The notes beneath the pieces were generated by a model that had not been told where the DNA came from, ran no database searches, and saw nothing but the letters and a program-made list of their open reading frames with translations. The position numbers and the translations under genes are program-made. Positions 1 to 10,140 of a stretch of 64,000 nt of DNA are shown piece after piece (position 1 is the stretch's first letter; the number at the start of each line of letters is the position of its first letter). Source of the stretch: Blautia coccoides (GTDB taxonomy: Bacteria; Bacillota; Clostridia; Lachnospirales; Lachnospiraceae); NCBI RefSeq assembly GCF_034355335.1, contig NZ_CP136422.1, positions 3,816,501-3,880,500 on the forward strand, given 5' to 3'.

Positions 1-31
1 CCAGAATTTCTATGATATCTTTACATTTCAT
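1..31 (-). CDS. Nif3-like dinuclear metal-centre protein, 5' end only
   Basis: The minus strand shows an ATG at 31-29 after a GAGGCGG ribosome binding site, reading MKCKDIIEIL before the window ends. In Firmicutes trmK is commonly followed by a Nif3/YqfO family gene, and the first residues fit that family. The identity rests mostly on gene order because only ten codons are visible. Confidence 0.55.
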   Translation of the reverse strand, partial: MKCKDIIEIL

Positions 32-130
32 TTTTGCCGCCTCACATGTCAATGACAGACACCGGATATTCTATCCTCCGTCTGATCCCTCTGTTAATTG
101 TGATTCCTCTGTAAACTGTGATTCCTGCTC

Positions 131-829
131 TTAAAAGCGCGCAAGTGCTTTTTTGATATAGCACAGCTCCTGTTCCAGTTCCGAAAGCCGCTCCCTGCCT
201 GCTTTGGTGTCTGTCTTTTTCAGATGCCCCATGATCTTTTCCACAGATGACTGCTCCTTTAGCAGAAATTGTTCAAGAACCGGATTCCTACTGTCAAGAA
301 GGCCTCGGCCAAAGAGATATTCCGTCTCATCCCCATAGCTCTGTTCCCCGTGAAGGACTTTCATCATGGGATAATATTTTCCCTCTTCAAAAACCATATC
401 CTCGGCTGTGATCCTGTAGCCATGCTCCAGCAGATAATGCCGGAACGCGCCGATCTCAGACTGGGGCTGGAGGATCAGTTCCGATACACTTTCCAGGACA
501 CTTCTGCCCTCTGTCAGGATCTTCTCCATGAGGGGACCGCCCATGCCGGCTATGATGACCGTATCCGCCTCACCCGGTGCAAGAGCCTTGACACCATCAG
601 AGAGGCGGGTTTCTATGTATTTTCCCAGACCGTATTCCCTGATATGCTGCTCTGCCCGAAGAAGAGGACCCCGGTTCACATCCATGGCAATGGCTCCCGG
701 TATCCTTCCTTCCAGATACAGATAAATAGGAATATAGCCGTGGTCACACCCCACATCCGCAATCCTGCTGCCGGGTGCCGCCAGGGATGCCACAGCGCGA
801 AGCCTGTCCGAAAGCTGCACATTCTTCAT
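131..829 (-). CDS. trmK: tRNA (adenine-N1)-methyltransferase TrmK
   Basis: SAM-dependent methyltransferase that makes m1A22 in tRNA, about 232 residues, normal for TrmK/YqfN. The Rossmann SAM-binding motif is near the N-terminus (IADVGCDHGYIPIYL), followed by an acidic residue in AIAMDVNRGPL and the family motif TVIIAGMGGPLMEKIL. A charged helical C-terminus follows. I prefer the ATG at 829 over 838 because AAGGA lies 8 nt upstream of it. The start is a few bases after the rpoD stop, so it is translated in the dgt-dnaG-rpoD-trmK operon. Cytoplasmic. Confidence 0.9.
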   Translation of the reverse strand: MKNVQLSDRLRAVASLAAPGSRIADVGCDHGYIPIYLYLEGRIPGAIAMDVNRGPLLRAEQHIREYGLGKYIETRLSDGVKALAPGEADTVIIAGMGGPLMEKILTEGRSVLESVSELILQPQSEIGAFRHYLLEHGYRITAEDMVFEEGKYYPMMKVLHGEQSYGDETEYLFGRGLLDSRNPVLEQFLLKEQSSVEKIMGHLKKTDTKAGRERLSELEQELCYIKKALARF

Positions 830-840
830 ACTGCCCATCC

Positions 841-1965
841 TTAATCCAGGTAATCCTTTAACTTGCGGCTGCGGCTGGGATGACGCAGTTTGCGGAGTGC
901 TTTTGCTTCGATCTGGCGGATACGCTCCCTGGTCACATTGAATTCCTTGCCCACTTCCTCCAGGGTTCTGGCCCTTCCGTCATCTAAGCCAAAACGCAGG
1001 CGGAGAACCTTCTGCTCTCTGTCTGTAAGAGTGTTCAGCACCTCCACAAGCTGCTCTTTTAAAAGTGTGAAGGCAGCGGCATCTGCCGGCACCGGCACAT
1101 TGTCATCCTGGATAAAATCTCCCAGATGGCTGTCTTCCTCCTCACCGATCGGTGTCTCCAGAGATACCGGTTCCTGGGAAATTTTCAGGATTTCACGGAC
1201 TCTGTCCACAGACATATCCATCTTCTCAGCGATCTCTTCCGGCTGCGGCTCTCTGCCCAGTTCCTGAAGAAGCTGACGTGACACACGGATCAGTTTATTG
1301 ATGGTCTCCACCATATGCACAGGAATACGGATGGTACGTGCCTGGTCTGCAATGGCCCTTGTGATCGCCTGACGAATCCACCAGGTAGCATATGTGGAGA
1401 ACTTGTATCCTTTTCTGTAGTCAAACTTTTCCACTGCCTTGATAAGACCCAGATTCCCCTCCTGGATCAGATCCAGGAACAGCATACCGCGTCCCACATA
1501 ACGTTTTGCAATGCTGACAACCAGTCTCAGGTTGGCCTCTGCCAGACGTTTTTTGGCTGCCTCGTCACCCTCTTCCATGCGCTTTGCCAGCTCGATCTCC
1601 TCCTCCGCGGACAGAAGAGGCACCTTGCCGATCTCCTTTAAATACATACGGACAGGGTCTTCGATGCTGACGCCTTCCGGGACAGAAAGATCAATATTCT
1701 CTACATCAACCTCTTCTTCCTCGTCCAGGTTGATACCGTCATCATCACTGATGATAAAAACATCCTCATCACTATCCGGAATACGCAGCACGTCAATACC
1801 GCAGGACTCCAGATAGTCAAATACTTTGTCCAGGGCGTCGGGGTCCAGGGGCATTTCCTTAAAATGGTCATTGATCTCCTGATATTCCAGGACATTTTTC
1901 TTTTTCTTTCCCAGCTCCACCAGTTCCTGCAGTTTCTCGCTGAATTTCGCCATGTTCATTTCCAT
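841..1965 (-). CDS. rpoD: RNA polymerase primary sigma factor SigA/RpoD
   Basis: Housekeeping sigma-70 factor, 374 residues from the ATG at 1965. An upstream in-frame ATG at 1977 has its SD too close, while AGGATGG lies 8 nt before 1965. Region 1.1 is short and acidic, as in Firmicutes. Region 1.2 reads [16 protein letters not shown], region 2 contains [20 protein letters not shown] (-10 recognition and melting), and region 4.2 carries [17 protein letters not shown] (-35 recognition). It lies 40 bp after dnaG in the macromolecular synthesis operon. No anomalies seen. Confidence 0.97.
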   Translation of the reverse strand: MEMNMAKFSEKLQELVELGKKKKNVLEYQEINDHFKEMPLDPDALDKVFDYLESCGIDVLRIPDSDEDVFIISDDDGINLDEEEEVDVENIDLSVPEGVSIEDPVRMYLKEIGKVPLLSAEEEIELAKRMEEGDEAAKKRLAEANLRLVVSIAKRYVGRGMLFLDLIQEGNLGLIKAVEKFDYRKGYKFSTYATWWIRQAITRAIADQARTIRIPVHMVETINKLIRVSRQLLQELGREPQPEEIAEKMDMSVDRVREILKISQEPVSLETPIGEEEDSHLGDFIQDDNVPVPADAAAFTLLKEQLVEVLNTLTDREQKVLRLRFGLDDGRARTLEEVGKEFNVTRERIRQIEAKALRKLRHPSRSRKLKDYLD

Positions 1966-2005
1966 AAAATGTTCCATCCTCTCATTACTTAATTATATCT
2001 TTGCC

Positions 2006-3790
2006 TCAATCAAAAGAAATATGCAGTGTTACCTTTCCACTTTCAATTTCTTCCAGATGTTTTTTTGCCTCTACAAGTCTCTGCAGGCCTGCAATGTCCG
2101 TCGGCGCCAGAGTCTGGCTCTGGTGCGCTATGCTGTCCCGTTTCATCCTGCAGACGGTTTCCCGAAGAGCGCGCATGCGCTCCTGGTCATTTTCCAGATG
2201 CAGGGTTGCGTGAAATAAGGATGTAACTTCCTTTTGTTCTTCGCTGTCAGTGAACCGGTTCAAAAGCTTTGCCGGATTGACGTCCCCTTGTTCGTGCTGT
2301 TCAAATAAAAGCTCTGCCACCTGATGAAACAGGGGCGTAGTAAAATCCTCAGGGCCTATATACCCCTCTATGGTATCAAACATCTTCGGATAGGAAGTAA
2401 GCCAGGTCAGCATCAGCTTCTGGGAAGCATCTCTGCTGTCCTCCTTCTTCTCCCGTCTCCGCTCTTTTACCGGTGTCTTGGGCTTAGCCGAGATCGCCGT
2501 GCCCGAAAGCGCCAGGTTATTCACCATGCGCCGCAGGTCTTCATAACGAATCTGGTATTTCCGGGAAATACTCTCCATGTAATTGTTACGCTCAAGTTCC
2601 TCCGGAAATTCCAGCAGTTTTTTTGCAATGGCTCTGTAAAATTCTGTTTTGTCCTCCGGGTCCGCCAGATCATATTGCCGTTCCATGACCTGGACCTCGA
2701 ACAGAAAATAATTCATGGCCTCAGTAAGCCGCTTTTCAAAAGCCTCCTGTCCCTGAGCCTTGATAAATTCATCGGGGTCCTTATAAGGAGCCAGATTCAC
2801 CACTCTGGGCTTGATGCCCGCCTCCCTGAGAATAGGAATTCCCCTGAGTGCCGCCTTCTGCCCGGCCTCATCGCTGTCATAGGTCAGAAGCACTTCCTTT
2901 GTGTAACGGCTCATGAGACTGGCATGCCCGCTTGTAAGGGCAGTTCCCAGGGAAGCCACCGCATTGGTGAAGCCCGCCTGGTGCATGGAGATCACATCCA
3001 TATACCCCTCACAGATGATCAGATAGTTTTTTCTCGATCTTCTGGCAATATTAAGCCCGTACAGGTTGCGGCTCTTATCAAAGATCTTCGTCTCCGGAGA
3101 ATTCAGGTACTTGGGCTTCGCATCGCCCATAACACGGCCTCCGAAGCCGATCACCCGGTTATTCACATCCATAATGGGAAACATGACACGGTTCCAGAAC
3201 TTGTCGTGCATTCCATATCTCTCATCAGCGGAGAAAAGACCGGATTCTTTTAAAATAGTATCAGAATAGCCTTTTCCTTTCAGATACCGGTACAGGCTGC
3301 CCGAGTATTTGCTGGAATAGCCGAGTCCAAAATTTTTTATGGTCTCATCTGACAATTCCCTGTTTTTCAGATATTCATAAGCCTGCCTGCCGCCCTCCTG
3401 CTTCAATTGATAATAGTAGTAGGAGGCAGCCTTTTTGTTCACTTCCAGAAGAACTGTCTTCAGATCCGAGGCAGCCCTCTGCTCTTTTGAGTATTCCCCT
3501 TCCGGAAGCTTCACGCCGGCCCGCTCTGCCAGATATTTCACGGCTTCAATAAAGGTAAAATTCTCATACTCCATTACAAAGGTGAACACATTTCCTCCTG
3601 CCCCGCATCCAAAGCAGTAATACATCTGCTTACCCGGACTTACGGAAAAGGAGGGTGATTTTTCATTGTGGAAAGGGCACAGGCCAAAGTAGGAGCTGCC
3701 CTTTTTCTGCAGCCGCACATAACCGGAAATGACATCCACAATGTCATTTTTCATGCGGACTTCTTCAATTACGTCATCGGAATAATACAT
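2006..3790 (-). CDS. dnaG: DNA primase DnaG
   Basis: Synthesises RNA primers for replication; 594 residues, a normal length. The N-terminal CHC2 zinc finger has C38, H41, C59 and C62. The Toprim domain has the catalytic Glu in IICEGYMDV (E261) and the metal-binding Asp pair in LLTYDSDEAG (D305, D307). A helical C-terminal region would contact DnaB helicase. The start codon directly follows the dgt stop codon, and rpoD follows 40 bp downstream, so the three are probably translationally linked. Confidence 0.97.
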   Translation of the reverse strand: MYYSDDVIEEVRMKNDIVDVISGYVRLQKKGSSYFGLCPFHNEKSPSFSVSPGKQMYYCFGCGAGGNVFTFVMEYENFTFIEAVKYLAERAGVKLPEGEYSKEQRAASDLKTVLLEVNKKAASYYYYQLKQEGGRQAYEYLKNRELSDETIKNFGLGYSSKYSGSLYRYLKGKGYSDTILKESGLFSADERYGMHDKFWNRVMFPIMDVNNRVIGFGGRVMGDAKPKYLNSPETKIFDKSRNLYGLNIARRSRKNYLIICEGYMDVISMHQAGFTNAVASLGTALTSGHASLMSRYTKEVLLTYDSDEAGQKAALRGIPILREAGIKPRVVNLAPYKDPDEFIKAQGQEAFEKRLTEAMNYFLFEVQVMERQYDLADPEDKTEFYRAIAKKLLEFPEELERNNYMESISRKYQIRYEDLRRMVNNLALSGTAISAKPKTPVKERRREKKEDSRDASQKLMLTWLTSYPKMFDTIEGYIGPEDFTTPLFHQVAELLFEQHEQGDVNPAKLLNRFTDSEEQKEVTSLFHATLHLENDQERMRALRETVCRMKRDSIAHQSQTLAPTDIAGLQRLVEAKKHLEEIESGKVTLHISFD

Positions 3791-4798
3791 CTAGTAAACA
3801 CTCCATCCTTTCGGAACAAAAATATCCCTGAATTTCTCCATGGAATACTGATCCGTCATACCGGAAATATAGTCACAGACAACCCGGTTCATCTCCTCAC
3901 CGTCCTCCAACAGCCGTTTGTACTCTTCGGACATTTTGTCCGGTCTGGTACTGTAATAGCCGTAGAGGGCTTCCACCAGGTTCTCTGCCTTTTCCTCTTC
4001 CTCTTTAGCAATGGGATTCAGATAGACATTCTGGAACATAATGTTCCGAAGGTCCCGCAGTCCCTCCTCGATCTCAGGGGACATGCTTATGGCATCCTTC
4101 CCTCTGCTGTTGTCCACAATATCATGAATGAAGGTGTTGAGCCGTTCTTTTGTATTCTCACCCAGCAAAAGCCGCAGGGTAATGGGAATATCATCCTCTG
4201 TGATAACCCCTGCCCTCTGAGCGTCATCCATATCGTGATGAATGTAGGAAATTTTGTCGCAGAGCCGTACGATCTGTCCCTCCAAGGTATGAGGAGAACC
4301 GCTGGTTCTGTGATTCAGGATCCCATCCCTCACCTCCCAGGTAAGATTAAGCCCCGCGCCGTTTTTCTCCAGGCGCTCCACCACCCGGATACTCTGCCGG
4401 TAATGGGCAAATCCAAGGGGACATACCCTGTCAAGTGCCCTCTCCCCCGCATGTCCAAAGGGCGTATGGCCCAGATCATGTCCAAGGGCAATGGCCTCCA
4501 CCAGGTCATCATTCAGCCTCAGAGCCTTTGCAATGGTTCTGGCTGTCTGGGAGACCTCCAGGGTGTGGGTCAGACGGTTCCTGTAATGATCCCCCTGAGG
4601 TGCCAGGAACACCTGTGTCTTATCCTTCAGCCTCCTAAATGACTTACAGTGCAGGATCCTGTCCCGGTCCCGCTGATAGACCGTCCTGATATCACACTCC
4701 TCCTCATAACGGTCCCTGCCCCTGCTGTCCCTGCTGTGGGCAGCGTAAGGACTTAAAAGTTCCATCTCCCGCTGTTCCATTTCCTCACGGATATTCAT
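3791..4798 (-). CDS. dgt: dGTPase-like HD-domain triphosphohydrolase
   Basis: Deoxynucleoside triphosphate triphosphohydrolase-like protein, 335 residues, cleaving dNTP to nucleoside and PPPi in the Dgt family. The HD signature is visible as RLTHTLEVSQ (H78) and ALGHDLGHTPFGHAGE (H107, D108), with a later YIHHDMDDAQ. The reading frame could open at a GTG at 4810, but AGGTGA lies 8 nt before the ATG at 4798, so that start is preferred. It is the first gene of the dgt-dnaG-rpoD-trmK unit. This placement is typical of Clostridia; the substrate range is not deducible. Confidence 0.88.
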   Translation of the reverse strand: MNIREEMEQREMELLSPYAAHSRDSRGRDRYEEECDIRTVYQRDRDRILHCKSFRRLKDKTQVFLAPQGDHYRNRLTHTLEVSQTARTIAKALRLNDDLVEAIALGHDLGHTPFGHAGERALDRVCPLGFAHYRQSIRVVERLEKNGAGLNLTWEVRDGILNHRTSGSPHTLEGQIVRLCDKISYIHHDMDDAQRAGVITEDDIPITLRLLLGENTKERLNTFIHDIVDNSRGKDAISMSPEIEEGLRDLRNIMFQNVYLNPIAKEEEEKAENLVEALYGYYSTRPDKMSEEYKRLLEDGEEMNRVVCDYISGMTDQYSMEKFRDIFVPKGWSVY

Positions 4799-4943
4799 TC
4801 GGCAGCTCACCTTCTCTCTTCAAAAGCAAAGCCAGTAAAAAAACTTTCTCATATACATTATTACGCATAAAACAGGGATTTCCTTTTTCTCCGGCAAAAA
4901 AATCGCATTTTTTTTCTTTCCCCGCACATTACCTCATAAACAG

Positions 4944-4989
4944 CAAAAAATTCCCGGCAGAGAAGTCAAACTTTTTCCTCTGCCGGGAA
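4944..4989 (-). terminator. Rho-independent terminator after nfo
   Basis: A 12-bp perfect stem (TTCCCGGCAGAG with its complement) is followed on the minus strand by a T-rich run. It lies just past the nfo stop and separates nfo from the dgt operon. Confidence 0.85.
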
Positions 4990-5012
4990 ATTCACTCATA
5001 CTTCCCGTAATT

Positions 5013-5846
5013 TTACTCTATATAGGCCTCTTTCAGCATGGCGATCTCCCCTGCATATCCCTCCAGATCATTGGGAGTCTCCAGATAGAAGGGTAGTTTC
5101 CTGAGTTTGGGATGGTTGATAATCCGCTTCACAGCCTCGAATCCAATCTTCCCCTCCCCAATCTTCGCATGTCTGTCCTTGTGGCTCCCGAGTCCGAACA
5201 TGCTGTCGTTTAAATGCACGGCTTTCAGCCTGTCAAGTCCAATGACCCGGTCAAATTCTGTCAGAACCCCGTCCAGGTCATTGACAATATCATATCCGCC
5301 GTCATACACATGGCAGGTATCCAGGCAGACCCCCATTTTCTCTGACAGTTCCACCCTGTCCAGGATCTCTCTTAACTCTTCAAAGGTTCTGCCCACCTCA
5401 CTGCCCTTCCCTGCCATGGTCTCTAAAAGCACTGTGGTCCTCTGTTTGGCTGTCAGGATCTCATTCAGCATATCCGCGATATAGGAAATCCCCGCTTCCA
5501 CTCCCTGCTTTACATGACTGCCCGGATGAAAATTATAACAGTTTCCCGGTGTATACTCCATCCGTTTCAAATCATCCGCCATGGTATTCCTGGCAAATTC
5601 CCTGATCCCCTCATCCGCGGAACAGCCGTTTAATGTATAGGGCGCGTGGGCAAGAATACAGGGAAATCCCTGGTCTTCAGAAAGCTTTAAAAATCTTTCC
5701 ACATCCTCCGGGCTAATCTCTTTTGCCTTGCCGCCCCTGGGGTTCCTGGTAAAAAACTGAAAGGTATTCGCCTGTATTTTAACCGCTTCTCTCCCCATAG
5801 CCTCGTATCCTTTGGCTGAGGATAAATGACATCCGATCGTAAGCAT
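5013..5846 (-). CDS. nfo: Endonuclease IV (AP endonuclease)
   Basis: Class II apurinic/apyrimidinic endonuclease with a TIM barrel and three Zn ions, acting in base excision repair. It has 277 residues, a typical length. Signatures in order are [48 protein letters not shown] and [11 protein letters not shown]; these carry the conserved His, Glu and Asp metal ligands. It is monocistronic, with its own -10 upstream, an AGGAGG ribosome binding site and a strong terminator. Confidence 0.95.
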   Translation of the reverse strand: MLTIGCHLSSAKGYEAMGREAVKIQANTFQFFTRNPRGGKAKEISPEDVERFLKLSEDQGFPCILAHAPYTLNGCSADEGIREFARNTMADDLKRMEYTPGNCYNFHPGSHVKQGVEAGISYIADMLNEILTAKQRTTVLLETMAGKGSEVGRTFEELREILDRVELSEKMGVCLDTCHVYDGGYDIVNDLDGVLTEFDRVIGLDRLKAVHLNDSMFGLGSHKDRHAKIGEGKIGFEAVKRIINHPKLRKLPFYLETPNDLEGYAGEIAMLKEAYIE

Positions 5847-5889
5847 AATTTTTTCCTCCTGACGGTTCCTTCTTATGACTATCCAGGAT

Positions 5890-5918
5890 ATTATACACGA
5901 AATACGATTTAAAAAACA
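5890..5918 (-). promoter_or_regulatory. Probable nfo promoter
   Basis: A perfect TATAAT (minus strand, 5895-5890) lies about 45 nt before the nfo start. The matching -35 is weak and T-rich. Confidence 0.45.
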
Positions 5919-5936
5919 GCCTTTCTGAAATTTCCT

Positions 5937-7682
5937 TTACATGTTTTCCTTTTTCTCCTCATATTCACACGGAAGACGGAGGATAACACTTGTCCCCACA
6001 TCCAATATACTCTTTATCTCCAATCCGTATTCTTCTCCGTAAATATACTGGATTCTGTTTCTTACATTTCCCACACCGATCTTACGCTGTGTTCCTGTGG
6101 TCAGCTTTTTGTCCTGCAAAACTGCCTGCAGGTTTTCCTCCTCCATTCCCACTCCATTATCCTGAACACAGATGCAAAGTCTGCCCTTGTCATGGTATGC
6201 AAGAATGATGATCATGCCTGGCCCTGTCTTGGGAACGATTCCATGAAATAACGCATTTTCCACAATGGGCTGCAGTAAGATATTGGGAACTCTGCATTCC
6301 AACAGTTCATGGGGAATTTCATAAAACACTTCCACCTTGTCCTCATATTTAAATTTCTGGAGAGTAACGTAATTATCCACGTTTTTAATCTCCTGCTGCA
6401 GTGTAGTAAAATAATTGTCTGTGTCTGCTCTCAGCGTATCCTGCAAAAGGACAATAAACGCATTGGAAAATCGGGCAATCCTGTCATTTCCCTCCTCCTC
6501 CGCCATATAAGAGATCGTACTCAGCGTATTATAAATAAAGTGCGGATTTATCTGCAGCATCAGCCGGTCAATTTCCATATTGACCATATCCTTTTCATAC
6601 GCAATGGATTTCTTTATGTACCGCTGCAGGTTTTCTGCCATAGTATTGATGGTATCCCCCAATTCCTGAATTTCATCTGTGGTATTGATTTCTACTCTTG
6701 TGTCAAGATTTCCCTCTCCTATACACTTACTTGCAGCAGACAGTTTATGCAGGGGACGTGTGATCCTGTCCACATCCTGATACAGGATGATCAAAAGCAG
6801 CAGTCCTGTAATTCCCATGCAGATAGGGATAAACTTTAAGGAATCTCCAATCTTTCTGTTCATGGACTGTACGGATATTTCCGCCACGCATCTCCATTCC
6901 CCTTTCATACTGCCGTTGACCAGAAGAATATTCCCATTGTCAAGTTCTGTTACGACTGTATTCCCATTCTCTTTCAGTTCCGGAAGTTCCTTATAGGCAA
7001 CTGTACTTTTTCCTTTTTCTGAAAGCAGGTTTCCGTACCCGTCATACAATAAAAAAGCCTGGACCAGACCATCGTCAATGGTTGTCTCCTGTGCAAACTG
7101 CTCCTTCCGTATCTCCACCACAATGTCAACAGGCTCACTGCTTTTTCCCGTAGCATCATAGCAGGTCAAAATGTACGGCAGCACATCAACTTTATAACGT
7201 GCTTTTATGACAGCTATGTTTCCCGGAGGTGCAAAGCCTGTCCTGCTGCCTGACTCCTTAAATTTCTGATACCATACAGCATTTTCAAAATCATAGCTGG
7301 TTCTTTCCTTTGAGTAACACATACTGTCTCCCAGAATGGAAATGCAGACACAATCTATCTGGGAAAGCATGTATTCCGTTAATTTCCTCTCCAGATCATC
7401 TTTGTAACGCAGACGGCTGAAGGAATCCTCCGTGTTCTTGCCAAACAATCCCTGCACGGTCTTATCAAGGGCTACTAAACGTGCCAGGTTTTCCGTGGTT
7501 TCCTGGATATATCCCACATGCTGTACATACTGCTCCAATTTCTGCTTTTCACCGCTGACAGCCTGTTCTTTTAATATAATATGTGCCGAGTAGAAACAGA
7601 CAGCCCCAATTACCAGAAAGGACAAAAGGATCAGGGACAGTATATGGTTTAATATTTTGGATTTAATACCTTTTCTCTTCAT
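5937..7682 (-). CDS. YesM-type sensor histidine kinase
   Basis: Membrane sensor kinase of about 581 residues. An N-terminal membrane helix and an extracellular sensory region of about 230 residues come first. A second membrane helix (FIPICMGITGLLLLIILYQ) is followed by a HAMP domain, the phospho-acceptor region QINPHFIYNTLSTISYM, and a C-terminal ATPase with QPIVENALFHGI (N box) and NGVGMEEENL (G1 box). The ATG at 7682 overlaps the response-regulator stop as ATGA, which points to coupled translation; a GTG at 7700 is less likely. The signal is unknown. Neighbouring sugar ABC genes suggest it senses a carbohydrate. Confidence 0.9.
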   Translation of the reverse strand: MKRKGIKSKILNHILSLILLSFLVIGAVCFYSAHIILKEQAVSGEKQKLEQYVQHVGYIQETTENLARLVALDKTVQGLFGKNTEDSFSRLRYKDDLERKLTEYMLSQIDCVCISILGDSMCYSKERTSYDFENAVWYQKFKESGSRTGFAPPGNIAVIKARYKVDVLPYILTCYDATGKSSEPVDIVVEIRKEQFAQETTIDDGLVQAFLLYDGYGNLLSEKGKSTVAYKELPELKENGNTVVTELDNGNILLVNGSMKGEWRCVAEISVQSMNRKIGDSLKFIPICMGITGLLLLIILYQDVDRITRPLHKLSAASKCIGEGNLDTRVEINTTDEIQELGDTINTMAENLQRYIKKSIAYEKDMVNMEIDRLMLQINPHFIYNTLSTISYMAEEEGNDRIARFSNAFIVLLQDTLRADTDNYFTTLQQEIKNVDNYVTLQKFKYEDKVEVFYEIPHELLECRVPNILLQPIVENALFHGIVPKTGPGMIIILAYHDKGRLCICVQDNGVGMEEENLQAVLQDKKLTTGTQRKIGVGNVRNRIQYIYGEEYGLEIKSILDVGTSVILRLPCEYEEKKENM

Positions 7683-9220
7683 TCCCGCTGACTGCTCCAC
7701 TTTTTCTGATATTGTCCCGGACTTATTTTTTCATATCGCTTGAACACTATACTGAAATACTGACTGGTTGAAAACCCCACTTTTTCATAGATCTCGCCGA
7801 TAACATACTGTCCTGTCTCCAGAAGTCTTTTTGCTTTTTCAATCCGATATCTGGTAATATAGTCCACCACCGTCATACCGGTTTCCCTGCGAAAGCTCCT
7901 TCTGAGATGGCTCTCACTGATTCCTATATATCTGCTGATATCCTCCAGTGAGATCTGTTTTTCATAATTTTCGTGAATATAGTCCAGTGCGCCTTTTATA
8001 TACTCAGAATAGGACTGTGCACCTTCTGTCTCACTTTCACGGTTTGTCTTTTTGATTTCTTCGGACAGCCAGTTTTCCAGTCCTTCGGCATTCTGAAAAT
8101 CGTATTTTATCCTCTTTTCCAGCTCATTAGTGGAGAGACAGGATTTTTTCCTTTTTGCCAAAAGCTCCTGGTACAAAAGCTTTGCGATATGGAGAAATGT
8201 TTCCGCAGGCATAGTATCTCTGTATCTGCGGAGTTTTTCCACGGCTGTGTCCAGTTTCCACTCCCTGTTGACAGGGTCCACAATTTCCTCCATCCATTTC
8301 CAGATATCCACCTGCTGCCCCATGTTTTTTTCCTTCTCATATTCCCAGGAATACCACACGTGCCCCTTATTCAGCGTATGTGTATATCTCTCCCAGACTC
8401 TCTGCCTCTGAAAACAAGACGGTATTTCATCAAATGTTAAATTGGCAGGAGAAACAAGCAGCACGTATTCCTCCTTTTGTTCTTTTAGAAATCCTTCTAT
8501 CTGGCCGGCCACGGCACACAGTTGTTCCTGCTGCTGCCTTTCGCTTGGCAGATTTCTCACATAAAAAATAAGACAGTAAGAGACGGATGACACTTTGACT
8601 GCAGCTCTGCACTTCATATTCTCTGAGTGGACAATGGTCTCTATCTGATTTTCATCCAGTCTGAATTCTTTCTCTTCCATTTCTGAGAGACGGATAGGTG
8701 TCTTCCGAAAAATGGATATTACCGCATAACTGATTGCACAGCCCTCCGGCGCGGTAAATGTGACAATACTCTTTTCCCCATAGTTTAAAAAATTGAGTAA
8801 GTTTTTTTCAAAATACGTTCTGTTTTTCTCCTTCTCCATTTTTGATTGGAGAAAGAGCCTTTTTATTTCCGAATCCACCTGTTCTTTTGTGATCTCATTT
8901 TTGATCATATAACCGGCGATCCCCAGGGCAAGCCCCTGCTGCACAAAAGAAAAATCCTTGTAGGAGGTCAGGAGGATCACTTTGATTTCCGGATAATGCT
9001 CTTTCACTGCCCCTGCAAGTTCAAGCCCATCCATAACCGGCATACACACATCTGCCAAGATCATATCCGGGCGGCAGGCTTCCAGTTTCTCGAGAACCTG
9101 TCTGCCGTTTTCTGCCGTCCCTACAATCTGATAAGTTTCCTGCTCTTCACCCAGTACCCTTTTTATATGGCGGATCGCCATAGGTTCATCATCCACAAGA
9201 AAAATCCTGATTTGCTCCAT
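7679..9220 (-). CDS. YesN-type response regulator, receiver plus AraC HTH
   Basis: DNA-binding response regulator of 513 residues. The receiver domain (about 1-120) has the acidic pair D10/D11 and phospho-acceptor D57 in ILADVCMPVMDG. A long middle region of unknown fold follows, then two AraC-type helix-turn-helix motifs (about 420-513) ending in VGFSTSQYFSIVFKRYEKISPGQYQ. It partners the overlapping kinase. A well-spaced promoter lies upstream. The likely targets are the ABC permease and binding-protein genes next to it; this is inferred from position. Confidence 0.92.
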   Translation of the reverse strand: MEQIRIFLVDDEPMAIRHIKRVLGEEQETYQIVGTAENGRQVLEKLEACRPDMILADVCMPVMDGLELAGAVKEHYPEIKVILLTSYKDFSFVQQGLALGIAGYMIKNEITKEQVDSEIKRLFLQSKMEKEKNRTYFEKNLLNFLNYGEKSIVTFTAPEGCAISYAVISIFRKTPIRLSEMEEKEFRLDENQIETIVHSENMKCRAAVKVSSVSYCLIFYVRNLPSERQQQEQLCAVAGQIEGFLKEQKEEYVLLVSPANLTFDEIPSCFQRQRVWERYTHTLNKGHVWYSWEYEKEKNMGQQVDIWKWMEEIVDPVNREWKLDTAVEKLRRYRDTMPAETFLHIAKLLYQELLAKRKKSCLSTNELEKRIKYDFQNAEGLENWLSEEIKKTNRESETEGAQSYSEYIKGALDYIHENYEKQISLEDISRYIGISESHLRRSFRRETGMTVVDYITRYRIEKAKRLLETGQYVIGEIYEKVGFSTSQYFSIVFKRYEKISPGQYQKKWSSQRE

Positions 9221-9266
9221 AGATTAAAACACCTCTTATCCTGTCATGGTAACTTTCCTTTCCTTC

Positions 9267-9295
9267 ATCATACCACCCTGCCTTCCCCAATACAA
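9267..9295 (-). promoter_or_regulatory. Promoter of the two-component operon
   Basis: Minus-strand TTGTAT (9295-9290), a 17-bp spacer, and TATGAT (9272-9267), about 47 nt before the response regulator start. The regulators thus have their own transcription unit, separate from the permeases. Confidence 0.6.
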
Positions 9296-9321
9296 TTTCA
9301 GGTATTATTTACCGAGTCTCA

Positions 9322-10140
9322 TCACCCCTTGACTGCTCCTGCAGTCAAACCCTTTATAAAACTCTTGGAACCAAGGATGAACATTAAGATCAGGGGAATT
9401 GTGGCAAGCAGCAGTCCTGTGATCTGTGCCGCATAATCTGTCCGATAGGCATTACCAAGACTCCTGATGTAGACAGGTATGGTATAAAGCTTTGGACTAT
9501 TGACAAACACCAATGGGACAAGATAACTGTTCCAGGACCATAGAAAGATCAAAAGGGCCAGTGTGGTAATACCGGATACCATACATGGGAGAGCAATGCG
9601 GAAAAAAATTTTCAGCTCCCCGCACCCGTCTATCCTCGCACATTCCACGATCTCTATGGGCAATGCTCCCTGAATAAACTGTGTCATCCAAAAGGCGCCA
9701 AAACCACAAGCCAGCCAGAGCAAAATCATAGGCCATAAGGTACCTGCAAGACGCAGCGTCTTCATTTCAATCATATAGCCGATGATTCCAATCTGTGACG
9801 GAACCATCATTGTCATCATAACAAAACTAAAAAGAGCCTTTTTCCACTTAAAAGGATATACACTCAGAGCGTATCCTGCCATAGCGCTTATCAGTATACA
9901 GCCTATGGTGGCTGAAACAGAGATAATCAGACTGTTTATGTACGTTCTTACAAACCCCGATTCCATGACAATGCTCACATTTTTCATAAAATAATCAGAG
10001 GGAAGAAATGGAATCCCTTTAAATATCTCTTCCGTCTTATAAGTTGACATGAGTATCATGGTAAAAAACGGGTACAGAGATATGATAGAGACCAGAAGCA
10101 ATGCTGCTGCTGCGAATATCTTGGCAACTCTTTTTTTCAT
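9322..10140 (-). CDS. CUT1-type sugar ABC transporter permease (MalG-like)
   Basis: Inner-membrane permease of 272 residues with about six helices. The EAA loop is recognisable in VECARIDGCGELKIFFRIALP, and the C-terminus has the usual SKSFIKGLTAGAVKG ending of MalG-like proteins. Its ATG immediately follows the TAA of the preceding permease, and its SD lies within that gene. It forms a heterodimer with the 10,141-11,076 product. No ATPase gene is present here, as is common in Firmicutes where a shared MsmX-type ATPase serves several CUT1 systems. Confidence 0.9.
   Translation of the reverse strand: MKKRVAKIFAAAALLLVSIISLYPFFTMILMSTYKTEEIFKGIPFLPSDYFMKNVSIVMESGFVRTYINSLIISVSATIGCILISAMAGYALSVYPFKWKKALFSFVMMTMMVPSQIGIIGYMIEMKTLRLAGTLWPMILLWLACGFGAFWMTQFIQGALPIEIVECARIDGCGELKIFFRIALPCMVSGITTLALLIFLWSWNSYLVPLVFVNSPKLYTIPVYIRSLGNAYRTDYAAQITGLLLATIPLILMFILGSKSFIKGLTAGAVKG

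Noticed and set aside
269..844. Long plus-strand open frame opposite trmK
   Set aside because: No SD, and it lies wholly over a well-supported gene on the other strand.
2324..3253. 309-codon plus-strand frame within dnaG
   Set aside because: Antisense shadow of dnaG; the dnaG motifs are unmistakable and this frame shows no domain.
3668..4642. 324-codon plus-strand frame opposite dgt and dnaG
   Set aside because: Shadow of the dgt/dnaG genes with no SD.
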